DNA of 64,000 nt. Source: Adiantum capillus-veneris (taxonomy: Eukaryota; Streptophyta; Polypodiopsida; Polypodiales; Pteridaceae). Where the stretch lies: positions 56,915,709 through 56,979,708 of the forward strand of contig CM043971.1 of assembly GCA_014529385.2 (NCBI GenBank). The letters are read 5' to 3'. The position numbers and the translations under genes are program-made. Below the pieces are notes generated by a model. The model searched no databases. It was given only the letters and a program-made list of their open reading frames with translations, and was not told the origin of the DNA. Below, piece by piece: positions 12,801-25,500 of the stretch (positions within the stretch are counted from its first letter, which is position 1; each line of letters opens with the position of its first letter).

Positions 12801-13930
12801 AAACATAGCATGGACATTACAAGTGATGAGGAAAAATATCATTCAAGATATAACCTTATAGGTTGGAAAAGTGGTGATGGACCTTGACAAGTGGTGAAGG
12901 ATACCATTTAAGATATACCCTTATAGGTTGGACAAGTGGTGGACCTTAACACCCAGTTATTCTTAATATAATGACATAGAGTGGATAAGTGGTGAATCTT
13001 AAGACCAAATCACTCATGCTACTAGGTATAATACGTTAGAGAAGTGGTAGACCTTGAATGTAAACACCCCATGTACAAAATATCATGGTTTTAGGGTGTT
13101 TCAATGGAGCCTAGAATCTCGGAGACATGGTAGATCTTGATTCTTTCCATGTTTGAATGGCACCTATCTTGGAAAAATGATGGAGGTTACTTCTCTCCAT
13201 ACTTCAACGGAGCCTAGCTTTGACAAGTGGTGAACCTTTGCTTCTCTCTATGTTTGAATAGAGTTAGCTTGGACAAGTGGTGGACCTTTGCTTCTCTCTA
13301 TGTTTGAATAGAGTTAGCTTGGACAAGTGGTGGACCTTGGAATGAAACCCCCGTGTAAAACATATCATGGGCATTTCAAGTGGTGAGAAAGGATACCATT
13401 TAAGATATAACCTTATAGGTTGGACAAGTGGTGGACCTTAATACATAGTTCTTCTTAATATAATGACATAGAGTGTACAAGTGGTGTATCTTGAGACCAA
13501 ACCACTCGTGCTACTAGGGATCCTAGCTTGGACAAGTGGTGGACCTTGGAAAAAAGTCCCCCTGTACAACATAGATGAGTTTTTTCATGTTTTAATGGAA
13601 GAGAGATTCGACAAATGGTGGAGCTTGCTTATCTCCATGTGGATTTTAGAACTAGCTTGGACAAGTGGTGGAGCTTTGCTTTTTTACTCTTCATAATACA
13701 ATGATGTATAGGTTGGTTACATGGTGAATCTTAAGGCCAAACCTCCCATCTTACTAGAGATGATAGGTTGGACAAGTGGTCAACCTTCTATCATTTCTCC
13801 ATGCCTATAATTAGACAATTAGTAGAACTAGCATCTTTCTATGTTGTCTAGAGCTGAGCTTGGACAAGTAGTGGACCTTGCTACTCTCTTCCCTTGGATT
13901 ATTAGTTTGAAGACTCATTATATATACTTG
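9840..13930 (-). repeat. Left minisatellite array, second block
   Basis: About 4 kb of the same family, mostly as GCTTGGACAAGTGGTGGACC and relatives on the plus strand. Larger units recur about every 1 kb or 2 kb; the segment at 10,118 resembles that at 12,101. Recurrent landmarks are a word like ccccccatgtacaaa and gataataggttggacaag. It probably lies within an intron or between exons of the minus-strand cargo gene(s). No gene is seen. Confidence 0.9.
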
Positions 13931-14660
13931 CTTAGATCTATATAATTACTCATTAGTTAGGTTACAAGTGGGTATGTAATTTGTTAGCCTCAAGGGACTT
14001 TGAATATTGAATAGTAAGAAAGTCAAGTGCTGGTTTGAAGATCTTTTGCTTATCTAAACTAGACTCTAACTCAATAATAAGTTTCATAAGTTCCACGAAT
14101 TGTCCTATCTAGGCTCCAAAAGAGTCTTAATTGGTTTGTGCTAGATTCTAACTTCCTTGATGGGGTAGAATCCTAGAAAAATGAGGCACTATAAGTTTTA
14201 CCTTAGCTCAAATGGATTTTTCACTTAAACTCGACTGCAATTTGGCTATCTAGTCTTTGTCTCGATGGAGTTTAACACTAGATACATAGTAGTGATATTT
14301 AAGCTTCATGTCTCTTCACTTGATCGAGATATGAGACCATACTTTCAAGGTCACCACTTGTCTTACCTAAAGACCAATGTGAGACATGGGAGCAAGAAAG
14401 CCATCCGATATTGTTTTAAGGACTATTACATAGGCAATCAATAACTTAAGTAAAGCAAAAAGACTTGGATCTTTCACAATTAATAACTTAAGTAAAGCCA
14501 AAAAGACTTGGATCTTTGACAGTTTTTTTCAAACTAAAAAAGCACAATCTCATGCTAACAAAACTATAAATCACAATTGAAAGGTTTGAACAAGAAAAAG
14601 ATCAACAATCTTAATAAGAAGGATACTTTTCATTTCATTTGATGATTACAAACTAAAATA
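13931..14660. other. Spacer without recognised genes
   Basis: AT-rich unique-looking sequence. A short near-duplicate (aataacttaagtaaagc followed by aaaaagacttggatcttt) occurs at about 14,440-14,520. Nothing coding is supported. Confidence 0.5.
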
Positions 14661-14661
14661 A

Positions 14662-14778
14662 AGTCTCTCAAGAAATTGATAAACAAAAAATGTAGGTGAC
14701 TGCTTCATTATTTTGAGCAAAAATATCAAAATCTCTATTGATTGAGCTCCATCTAGTAGTATCCTTTGTAAGATCCTG
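14662..14778 (-). other. Possible 3' UTR or terminal exon after FCP1-like copy a
   Basis: On the minus strand a good acceptor (ccttcttgcag) at about 14,779-14,781 follows a possible donor (AAG then gtacta) at about 14,868, just past the FCP1-like stop. This would make an intron of about 90 bp in the 3' UTR. The downstream segment has an open frame of about 35 codons but no recognisable domain. Confidence 0.35.
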
Positions 14779-14869
14779 CAAGAAGGAATAAAAAGAAAGA
14801 TTTGTTAGATACCATGCACATGAGTGTTCAAGCATGTGTATCAAGAATATATGACATGTCACTAGTACC

Positions 14870-16068
14870 TTAGGGTTGCTTTCTATCCAGCCTTAGAAGA
14901 TTGTTCTCAGCTTTCACCTTATTTATATAAGCCTTTGCTGTGGTTGCCTTCAAAACTCCTTTTGTGTTACAACCCAATTGCCTAGCTAAAGTGGTCAATT
15001 GTGACGCCTTCATGCTTTCAATGGGTGTACGCTCCTTTGCCAAGATCTCTTGTATTTGGGCTCTTCTCATTTCATTGCGGTGGCTTGTGTCACTTGCATC
15101 TTCAATGATAGTTTCATCTCTGTCACCTTTTGCAGGTGGTATTCTTCTTGTAAAGAACACCTTAGCTGACCAAACATCATTTTTCTGCTTCCAATACTCC
15201 ATGATTTGTTTGTATTCACTATCATTTGTCACTATAGGTTGTCCATAACGATTAGAAGCAATTAAATCACGCACATCCCTTCTCTCATCAAGCTGAATCA
15301 AGTATGGCAGTAGCTCCTCCAAGAGCATATTGTCAACCATCTTCTCAGCATCAAATTGTGGTGGAAAAATGCAATTGTTTGCTGGTGAAATACATCCCTT
15401 GTAAGGAGAGTCATCAATAAGCACTGTTCTTTGTGGATCACATTCAAACCCCATGGCAATTTTGGCTAGAGGCTTGAACATTGCCTCAACGTTTGGATTG
15501 TCGGGTCTAAACAATTTTTGAGTTTGAGCGGTGTAGCAAACATCTTGCGACCAAATTGCAAAGAAAGGCAATGTATCCTCAGCTAAGTTGTTTAGTGCTG
15601 CAAGGATTTGATACACATTATTCCTAGTAGCTGTCGACCAAATTGCAACATTAAACCTTTGTAAAATAGTCTTCAAGAATTGGATGCAACCTGGCCTGAG
15701 TATAATATATCTTTTTGAATCCATTTGCACTGAGTTGTGGTGTGAGGATGGTTGAGGGGAACGTTTCAACAATAGACCATTTAAATCCAATATAATTGTA
15801 AGCATGGATTTCTCAACATCTACGCTACATGACGTAGTACCAATTGGCAATAGCTCGTGAGTGGACTTTTCAGTCTCTTTTGATGTATGTTGCATTTTTG
15901 AAGCATCGATTTCTTGGTTCTCATTATTGGAAGCTTGCTCAAGTTGCACAACACTAGACTCTAGTATAGAAATATCATCCATCTTGGGCACTTTAGAAAC
16001 CATAGAATCTATGGATTCTATAGTTGTTGACTGAACCATAGGAGCATTATCCATCCCAGTTTGTGAAT
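14870..16068 (-). CDS. FCP1/NIF-type HAD phosphatase-like exon (copy a) with SAP-like tail
   Basis: About 399 residues from the acceptor ttttcttag (16,069-16,071) to the stop at 14,870. An N-terminal linker of about 95 residues rich in Ser, Glu and Asp leads to an FCP1-homology HAD domain: motif I LDLNGLLLK (second Asp replaced by Asn, Thr by Leu, as in a plant subgroup of these proteins), then RFNVAIWSTATRNNVYQIL and the motif LIDDSPYK. A basic/acidic linker and a C-terminal segment (MKASQLTTLARQLGCNTKG) resembling a SAP-type DNA-binding helix pair follow. The first in-frame ATG (MDNAPMV) is ten residues into the exon, so it may be its own start or, more likely, an exon needing one carried base. 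About 25-30% similar by eye to copy b. Role inferred: a catalytically altered phosphatase-like chromatin or transcription factor. Confidence 0.75.
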
Positions 16069-16084
16069 CTAAGAAAACACACAC

Positions 16085-16700
16085 ACAAATGGTATCTCAA
16101 AACCACTAGAATTTTATTCACCATATTTATATGTAGAACTCCTAGTAAGAAATTTATTTAAGGTAAAGTCGTTGTTAGAATCCTTGCAACCATTTTCAGC
16201 ATTCGTACACCAAACACCACTTGTCTAAAATACAATCTACTAACTCAACATTTTCCATCCTACACTTTATTAAAGATGAGTACTTAAAGTGAAAACTAAA
16301 AGCCACCCTTGTTGAGGAAACATGGATACAAGGTCCACCAAATGTCCAACCTAGACTACAAGAAAATAATTAGAGATTTGGCTTAGATTTGGATTCAAAG
16401 GCCACCACTTATTCAAGTAAGATAACTCCACTTGTTTAAGACAGTAATGTTTGAAGCCCCACCACTTGTCCAACCTAGACATTGATTAAATTTTGGTAAG
16501 ATTTATCACAAATCTAGAGTAGAATCAAGATTCTATGGCCAAGGTAGTCAAATATGTTAGACAACACACAAAGCATAAGAGCACTCTAGATTCTCGTTGA
16601 GCATAAACTAAACAATAATCAAATGTTATATTCACTTGAGATTTCATCCATGAAAAATGAAAATGATGCATGTACTTGAGATTTCCATCCATGTACAATA
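16085..16700. other. Spacer with a few minisatellite motifs
   Basis: No gene is seen. Three degenerate copies of the minisatellite core occur at about 16,330-16,480, in the GGTCCACCACTTGTCC orientation, marking the start of the right-hand orientation of the family. Confidence 0.6.
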
Positions 16701-16710
16701 CTTTACAATG

Positions 16711-17267
16711 TCAAGTAAAGTTATAGTCAGCAAACAACTCTTCTCCTGCTTCAACTTGACAAATAGTCTCAATGCATACATGGCCATATTCTTCTGACTT
16801 GATGTGTGAAGAGGTGCATTTATGCCAAGGTGGCAAATTTGGATCAAATGTATAGCGTACGTTGGGACAGACATTTGTACTGTGAGAACTATTTATATAG
16901 CCCGACACGTTTCCTTCTTCTACACAACCAATAATGTATGATTGATCTTCCTCTTCTTCTATGTTTGGATCCTCTAGAAGAGAATATTTATAAGCTCTTG
17001 GAAATATTTTGCATATCTTTTTCCAGTCTTGAAATCTATACTTATGCCCTCCATAGTTTAGAATAGTCAAACCACTTTCCAGGGTAGTATGCACAAATAG
17101 CCCATAACCAGCTCCTTCAATACATGAAAGTCGCACTTCAAAATCCACACCGTTAATATGGAAAATTACATCTTTGGGAATAGGAAAAGTTGGTGTCCCA
17201 AAAGGATCTTCATGCCAATCATAGTGTGAAATACATCTAGTTTTTATATCACTTAACTCCTTTGTGT
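16711..17267 (-). CDS. SET-domain terminal exon
   Basis: About 185 residues from the acceptor ttctttttgcag (17,268 upward) to a TGA stop at 16,711. The SET domain shows the early GAGYGLFV segment, the central GYINSSHSTNVCPN motif (a variant of the usual NHS/C cofactor-binding motif) and the C-terminal GEELFADYNF, where the Tyr of the DY pair is the conserved catalytic-site residue. Enzymes of this family methylate lysines, usually on histones. There is no pre-SET or post-SET cysteine cluster. No natural ATG starts the domain and the acceptor needs one carried base, which the donor at 19,862 supplies. The best model joins it to the ParB/methylase-like core to give a protein of about 1,040 residues. 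The intron would be about 2.6 kb and filled with minisatellite. Confidence 0.75.
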
Positions 17268-17330
17268 CTGCAAAAAGAAGAAAATATTATGCATAAAATA
17301 ATGACAATATCAAAGAAAGATATCATTATT

Positions 17331-19350
17331 TTATAGTCCAATAGGTCCATTGTATGGAAGACTTAGAGTGCCTCTTACATGGTGCCTCCAAGGTTTCCAA
17401 AAAATAAAATCATTGGAAAAAAAAGGCCACTGTGTCTCCAATCTATTGCCCATTTGAAGCATAGAGAGAACCAAGGTCCACCACTTGTCCAAGCTAGACA
17501 TGGAGCATTGACACAAGATCCAACACTTATCCAAGAACCCTATAGTATATGTGGTAACATGGGATGCATTGATGCAACAAAAGTAGTCTAGCCTCCTCAT
17601 CCATCTCTTTTTTCTTGTAGCCTAGAGGGATTAGTTTCAAGGTCTATCACTAGTCAAAAACTACACATAGAACATTGATACAAGGTTCCACCACATGTGA
17701 AACCTATCATCTCTAGTAGCATGGATGGTTTGATATCAAGGTTCATCGCGTGTCCTACCTATACTCTATTGTAGCATATAGATTCTGGTTTGGTGGTACT
17801 ACACTTGTCCAAACTTGGCTTGTTGTTGATATCTGGAGGTAATCAAGGGTCCTCCACTTGTCCAAGTTAGGCATATAAAACAATTGCAAGGTCCACCATG
17901 TGTACAACATATGATTGATTATAGCATGCATGGTCTTATTTCATGGGCAACCATCTTCTCTCCAACATGTGTCCAACCTCGGCTCCATTGAAGCATGGAG
18001 AGAAGCAAGGTCCACCACTTATCAAAGCTATTATTTTCTCCCAGTGCTTTCAAAACCCATAATACGTTGTACATGGGGGGGGGGGATTCTTGTTTCAAGG
18101 TCCACCACTTGGCTAAGATTGGATCCATTGAAACATAAAGAGAAGCAAGCTCTACCATTTGTCCAAGCTAGGAGCCATTGAAACATGAAAACCCCATAAT
18201 ATGTTGTATACGGGGGGTGTTTTTCAAGGTCTACCACTTGTCTAAGCTATGGTCCATTGGAACATGGAGAGAAGCAAAGCTCCACCACTTTTCTAAGCTA
18301 GGATCCATTGAAACATGGAGAGAAGCAAGCTCCATTGTTTGTCTAAGCTAGGCTCCATTGGAACATGGAGAAAACAAGCTCCACCACTTGCCTATTATTG
18401 CATAGAGATTCTGGTTTGAAGGTCCACCACTTGTCCAACCTTGCCTTCATGTATGGAGATAATCAAGAGTGCAATGCTTCTCTAAGCTAGGGACATAAAA
18501 GAGTTTCAAGGTCCACTACATATACGATCTATGATGGGTTGTAGCATGGGAGGTTTCATTTTAAGGTTGACCACTTCTCCAGCTCCGCTTGTCCAACCTC
18601 AGATCCATTGAAGAATGGAGAATAAAGGTGTACCAACTCTCCAAAATAGGCAAGACAATCTCTATAAAACCCATGAATTGTTAATATATGCTATGCTGTG
18701 GAGTTTTGTTTGAAGTTCCACTCCTTATCCAAGCTACAATCCATTGAAGCATGGAACTAAGTAAGATATATCTCTAGTCCAAGATAGGATCCATTGAAAC
18801 ATAGAGAGAATCAAGGTCCACCACTTGTCCAAGCTATGCATGGGTAATTGATATAAGGACCACTACGTTTTCACCTATACTATGCTCTATCATGGATGGT
18901 TTCATATCCCACCAATTTTCCAACCTATTTAGTAGGTTGTATTATGGGGGTTTGGTTTCAAGGTACTTCACTTGTCTAAGGTGGGTTCCATTGAACCATG
19001 GAGAGAAACTATGTCTACCACTTGTCCGAAATATGCTCCTTTAAAACATAAAAACAAGGTCCACCACTTGTCCAAGCTAAAGTTTCTCTCCATTGAAGCA
19101 TGGAGAGAAACAAGGTCTACCACCTGTCCAAAATATGCTCCATTGAAACATAAAAGCAAGGTCCACCACTTGTCCAAGCTAATATAACAAATGGGTGTTG
19201 GTTACAAGGTGTACCACACTTGTCTAAACTAGTCTTCATGCAAGGTCTACCACATGTCCAAGCTATATGAGCTTGTTTTGAAGGTCTACCACACCTCTTG
19301 AAATTAGGATCCATGTAAGGTCCACCTTTTGTCAAGCTATGCATTTAATG
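17331..19350 (+). repeat. Minisatellite block between SET and methylase-like exons
   Basis: Degenerate 50-75-bp units with GGTCCACCACTTGTCCAAGC, now in the right-hand orientation. A poly-G run of about ten interrupts one unit near 18,075. If the SET exon is spliced to the upstream core, this block is intronic. No gene is seen. Confidence 0.85.
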
Positions 19351-19850
19351 AGTACTAAAACTAAGTAAATTGCAGTACTTAAATACCTTTCCAAGCTCAT
19401 TAAGATTTTGGTCTCTAAGGCCGGCCACCACCACATGTCTAATCTATGCTCTAATTGATTACTTATGCTAGTTCTCAAAGTCCAAACATAAGCTCCCTTC
19501 TAGCAAGGTTAGTTTAAATTTAGGCTCCAGCACCTGTCTAAGCTAGGTTCAATTTATGAAGCATCACCATTTAACCATGCTACGATCTAATGTATCATAT
19601 CAAGGGGGTATTGATAAAAGGTCCAAAACTTATTGAGTTCAAGCTCTTAAGTAATTAAGTCTTTGTGAGTATTAAATGTTATAGTTTTAGTCTACAGATC
19701 CACCATTCAAAAACTCAAGTAATTTACTATTTACATTCAAACCTTGAATGCTTGAGATAAAAAATACAAACTCAATCAATACTATATAAAGCAAAATCTA
19801 ACATTAAGAGTATCAAATCAGTAACAAGAAACACTAACATGCACAAGAAA
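19351..19850. other. Spacer without recognised genes
   Basis: AT-rich, with only faint minisatellite remnants. It would form the 5' part of the intron downstream of the methylase-like exon. Nothing else is supported. Confidence 0.5.
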
Positions 19851-19862
19851 CTCAAAACATAC

Positions 19863-22515
19863 GTGTCTCCATTTCCAAAAAGTCCTCCATTGACAGAGGA
19901 TGGTGTTGTTGTTGTTCTTCTTCTCTTTGTGGAGAGCACTCCTCTGTAACAGGCACAATGTCGCCTGATTGCGAAGTGGATTGTTGAAGTCCAGCCCATT
20001 TTTCTATATCTTCATGAGACTTAACAAAGTCTAGCAGCATGGTCTCCACGCTTTTTGCCTCCTCCACACTATCAATTAAGCAGATAACTTCTTTTTTCTG
20101 TTGTATTCCTTCTTGTGCAACCAAGGAGCCATCACCAAAAACATCAACAAGCTTGCGGTCTTCAAAACAATATGTACGAATGTAGTGCTTGACCAAAGCT
20201 CTTTTTTTGGCCTCCAAATATTGCAAATCTGACATATCGTTATCTGCTACTTGAAGAAGAGAACAATCAATTGGCATGGGATGTTCCTCTGATCTTCTTC
20301 TCAGGTCTTCAAATGCATTGCCTTGTCCCAAGAAGGCAATAACTGTTAGGAATTGAATTGCTCCTTTGCAAGGAGCTGATGGAAAGTGATGCAATGCACC
20401 ACAACAATGGTAGCTCAGATTATCTCCCATGGCGTGAAAGGCACATTGCAATTTTGTGAAGTTAGTGAAATCCACAAATGCAAGAAAGACAAATCCAGGA
20501 TCTGTTGACCCTCCAGCAATAGCCAAGATCCCATCCAAAGCATTGTTAAATGTCTCCTCACTCCACTTCAAATTGCCTCCAACGTTTTTTGTCATATCTA
20601 AAACACATAAGCCAATAGGCACTTTATTATTGAAGTGGCGCATCAAGTAGAGATTGCCTTCCATTTGTAGGCTCACCACATAGATTGACCATGGCAAATC
20701 TCTAGGCTCAGTTTTCTCCTTTTGAAGGTGAATTGCCCATTGCATGTATTTTATTGCTCCATCTGGAAAAGCCATTTTCTTTGTTCCACGCGTCAAACTA
20801 GATCTGATCCATTCCTCGCATAGCATTAAAATTGTTTTATAAACAACATCATTGATGTTATACATTTTGACCACCTCCTCCCAGTCTTTACATGGTGAAG
20901 ACTCATTCAAATTGTTGAAGCCTTCAAGAAGTGCATCTTGAATCAATTTGTCTTGCTTCAACTGCTTGATTCGATCATACATGTCAGTTGCATCACCATC
21001 CTTTGCACTCTTTGACAGTAAAATCTTCTCATCTCTAATCTCTTCTTGAATAGTCTTTACCTCTGATTCCTCAAGGCCACAAAGGTATCTAAATACAGTT
21101 GTTGGGGGTTTCTTATTCTCCTCTTCTAGATTTTCAATGATTTCTATCCAGCAATCATAAACTAAATCAGAGTACGTGACCATGTGTGCCTGTTTAGCAA
21201 TCCAACTTGCTGCTGCACTCATTCTTGCCAATCGAAGAAAAGCCTAAAAAGAAATAGAGAAATAATTAAACTATTGAGCAAGATTTGTTAATTAAACACT
21301 ATCAAAAAGACAAAGAAAATAACTTACATCCCATCCGGCACGAGATGCATGTCCCTCTGCAATTCCACTTGCTGCCTTTGGTGGTCGTCCTGAGAAGATC
21401 CATTGACTCCGTAAATGTCTCAATATTTGGCTGTAAGGTTGCTTGACATACAATGCCTGAGCCTCCTCATTTGCAATGGCAGATATAGCAGTTGCAACAA
21501 ATGGAGGAGCATTCACAACAATGCGAGCCTTTCTAAATTTATACACGCTAATCAGTCTTTCAAAGATCTCTTTGTTGTTTTGTTCATTGTGAAGCAAAAC
21601 TTTTGCAGCATAGATTGAATGCTGCCCATCAAGAATCCAATAATGATAATCTTTAATTTTTTGCTCCTCTACCTCTTCTACTGCCAAAGGAGTCCCCTTC
21701 TTTGATTTTGCATTTCGAACAGGCATCAAATATGCACATGCTGCAGGCTTGGTCGTACTCCGTGAAAATCCAAATAACACACTTTCAGCGTGTTTTTTAT
21801 CCATAATACGTGCATTATAGTGATCAGGAGCAAGCCAACAATTTTGAATAGGGATATCAAATTCCCTATATTGGAAAGGAAAATAATTTATGTACTTATT
21901 CATTCCACCTGTATCTTTTTCTTGTCCTTTCATGGCCTCAGCTTCTAAAACATCTGGATCCACAATTCTCATCTTTGACATTGAACCCTCTGTTGATGAG
22001 GATGCCAAAGATGCCTTGTCTACATCCAAAATGGAACTAGTTCGCTTAGCTTCTACTTTCTGCACTTTTGCTTGCTTCTTTGTGGATGGTGGTCGTGAAG
22101 CTTTCACCTTTTTTCGTTGTAGTGTGGCAATGATGGAGCTTTGAAGTTGATCTGCTGTGATATTTGGATTTGATTCTGCAAACTTCCATCCTCGAGAAAA
22201 CATTGTCTCTTCTTTGTTTCTAGACATGCGCTCCAATGCATATGCTCCTGGAGATAGTTGAAATTCTAGATTCATTGGAACTAGAATGTCAATGCATTCC
22301 ACCTCTGGATGACTATCAACTACAGAGACAGATGCTTCCACAACTTGTCCAACATCTTCAAACAAGCTGTCATTCTCCTTTTTGGCAATAAATAGATGCA
22401 CCTTATGAAATTGTGCACCCTCTATACCATGTATGTCCAAATACCATTTCCTAAGATCATTGCAAGTATAGTCAACTGAGACAGCAACCCTTGCAACCTG
22501 TTTTTTTGGAGCCAT
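19863..22515 (-). CDS. ParB-like plus DNA-methylase-like core, two exons
   Basis: Exon 1 runs from ATG at 22,515 (MAPKKQVAR) to 21,328. A GTAAGT..AG intron of 84 bp follows (21,244-21,327), and exon 2 runs from 21,243 to 19,863, where a GTATGT donor cuts in phase 1. The total is 856 codons. Exon 1 has a basic linker and then a region resembling the ParB/sulfiredoxin fold, with YWILDGQHSIYAAK (21,606-21,645) where ParB proteins have the GxHR-type motif. Exon 2 has a helical insert, then a region resembling a beta-class N4/N6 methylase: a motif-IV-like LDMTKN where DPPY is expected, and a late motif-I-like LVDVFGDGSLVAQEG. ParB-methylase fusions are known in phages and bacteria. DPPY is lost, so methylation is doubtful. 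If the donor is not used, the frame ends three codons later at 19,852. A polypyrimidine/AG acceptor (tttgtttcag) lies directly before the ATG, implying a 5' UTR intron. Confidence 0.55.
21244..21327 (-). other. Spliceosomal intron, 84 bp, phase 0
   Basis: GTAAGT donor at 21,327 and a T-rich tract ending TTCTTTTTTAG at 21,244 on the minus strand. Removal joins GWD to AFLRLAR and keeps a single frame across 856 codons. This shows that the cargo gene is built for a eukaryotic nucleus. Confidence 0.8.
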
Positions 22516-22589
22516 CTTTCCTGAAACAAAAAAAACCAAATGTTATTTTAACATATACTTTTTTGTAATGGATTAAGTTTGTGTGAATA

Positions 22590-25500
22590 CAAGTTCCACC
22601 ACTTGTTCAAGCTAGATCTAAGCAAGTATACATAGTGATCATTTAAGCTAGTAAACTAAGGGAAGGGAGAAGTAAGGTCCACCACTTGTCCAAGCTCAGC
22701 TCTAGACAACATGGAGAGATTCGAGGTCTACTAATTGTCTAATATAGGCTAACTATATTGAAACATAGAGAGAAGCAAAGGTCCACCACTTGTCCAATCT
22801 AGGGTCCATTGAAACATGGAGAGAAGGATGCTCCACCATTTGTCCAAAATAGGCTCCATTGAAACATGAAGAGAAGCAAGATGCACCATGTCTTTGAGAT
22901 GCTAGGCTCCATTGAAATACCTTAAACCCATGATATTTTGTATATGTGGGGTTTAAATTCAAGGTCCACCACTTGTCCAACCTATTATCCCTAGTAGCAT
23001 GAGTGGTTTGGTCTCAAGATTCACCACTTTTCCACTCTATGTCATTATATTAAGAAGATCTGGGTGTTAAGGTCCACCACTTGTCCAACCTATAAGGCAA
23101 TATCTTAAATGGTATTATTTACCACCACTTGGAATGCACATGATGGGTTTTACATAGGGGTATGGTTCCAAGGTCCACCACTTGTCCAAGCTAACTCTAT
23201 TGAAACATAGAGAGAATCAAAGGTCCACCACTTGTCCAAGCTAGGCTCCATTGAAACATGGAGAGAAGGATGCTCCACCATTTGTCCAAGCCAGGTTGAT
23301 TGAAACATGAAGAGAAGCAAGCTGCACCATGTCTCCAAAATGCTAGGCTCCATTGAAATATCTTAAACCCATGATATTTCGTACATGGGGGGTTTACATT
23401 CAAGGTCCACCACTTGTCCAACCTATTATCACTAGTAGCATGAGTGGTTTGATGTCAAGATTCACCACTTTTCCACTCTATGTCATTATATTAAGAAGAT
23501 CTGGGTGTTAAGGTCCACCACTTGTCCAACCTATAAGGCTATATCTTAAAGGGTATTCTTTCTCACCACTTGGAATGACCATGATAGGTTTTACATGGGG
23601 GTTTGGTTCCAAGTTCCACCACTTGTCCAAGCTAACTCTATTGAAACATAGAGAGAAGCAAAGGTCTACCACTTGTCTAAGCTAGGGTCCATTGAAACAT
23701 GGAGAGAAGGATGCTCCACCATTTTTCCAAGATAGGCTCCATTGAAACATGAAGAGAAGCAAGCTGCACCATGTCTCCAAGATGCTAAGATCCATTGAAA
23801 TACCTTAAACCCACGATATTTTGTACATGGGGAGTTTACATTCAAGGTCCACCACTTGTCCAACCTATTATCTCTAGTAGCATGAGTGGTTTGGTCTCAA
23901 GATTCACCACTTTTCCACTCTATGTCATTACGTTAAGAAGATCTGGGTGTTAAGGTCGACCACTTGTCCAACCTATAAGGGTATATCTTAAAGGGTATTC
24001 TTTCTCACCACTTGAAATGTCCATGATATGTTTTACATGGGGGTTTGGCTCCAAGGTCCACCACTTGTCCAAGCTAACTCTATTGAAACATAGAGAGAAA
24101 CAAAGGTCCACCACTTGTCCAAGCTAGGCTCCATTGAAACATGGAGAGAAGGATCCTCTACCATTTGTCGAAGCTAACTCTATTGAAACATGGGGGTTTA
24201 CATTCAAGGTCCACCACTTGTCCAACCTATTAACGCTAGTAGCATGAGTGGTTTGGTCTCAAGATTCACCACTTTTTCACTCTATGTCATTATATTAAGA
24301 ATATTTGGGTGTTAAGGTCCACCACTTGTCCAACCTATAAGGCTATATCTTAAGGGTTGTTCTTTCTCACCACTTGGAGTGACCAGCATAGGTTTTACAT
24401 GGGGGTTTTGTTTCAAGGTCCACCACTTGTCCAAGCTAACTCTATTGAAACATAGAGAGAATCAAAGGTCCACCACTTGTCCAAGCTAGGGTCCATTGAA
24501 ACATGGAGAGAAGGATGCTCCACCATTTGTCCAAGATACGCTCCATTGAAACATGAAGAGAAGCAAGCTACACCATGTCTCCAAGATGCTAGGCTCCATT
24601 GAAATACCTCAAACCCATGATATTTTGAACATGGGGGGTTTACATTCAAGGTCCACCACTTGTCCAACCTATTATCTCTAGTAGCATGAGTGGTTTGGTC
24701 TCAAGATTCACCATTTTTCCACTCTATGTCATTCTATTAAGAATATCTGGGTGCTAAGGTCCACCACTTGTCCAACCTATAAGGCTATATCTTAAACTTT
24801 ATTCTTTCTCACCACTTGGAGTTACCAAGATAGGTTTTACATGGGAGTTTGGTTCCAAGGCCCACCACTTGTCCAAGCTAACTCTATTGAAACATAGAGA
24901 GAAGCAAAGGTCCACCACTTGTCCAAGCTAGGCTCCATTGAAACATGGAGAGAAGGATGCTCCACCATTTATCCAAGATAGGCTCCATTGAAACATGAAG
25001 GGAAGCAATCTGCACCATGTCTCCAAGATGCTAGGCTCCATTGAAATACCTTAAACCCATGATATTTCGTACATGGGGGGTTTACATTCAAGGTCCACCA
25101 CTTGTCCAACCTATTATTCTTAGTAGCATGAGTGGTTTGGTCTCAAGATTTACCACTTTTCCACTCTATGTCGTTATATTATGAAGATATAGGTTTTAAG
25201 GTCGACCACTTGTCCAACCTATAAGGCTAGATCTTAAAGGGTATTATTTCTCACCACCTGGAATGACCATGATATGTTTTACATGGGGGTTTGGTTTCAA
25301 GGTCCACCACTTGTCCAAGCTAACTCTATGGAAACATAGAGAGAAGCAAAGGTCCACCACTTGTCCAAGCTAGGCTCCACTGAGACATTTAGAGAAGGAT
25401 GATCCCCCATTGGTGGAAGATAGGCTTCATTGAAACATGAAAAGAAGCAAGTTGCACCATGTCTCCAAGATTCTAGGATCCATTGAAATACCTTAAACCC

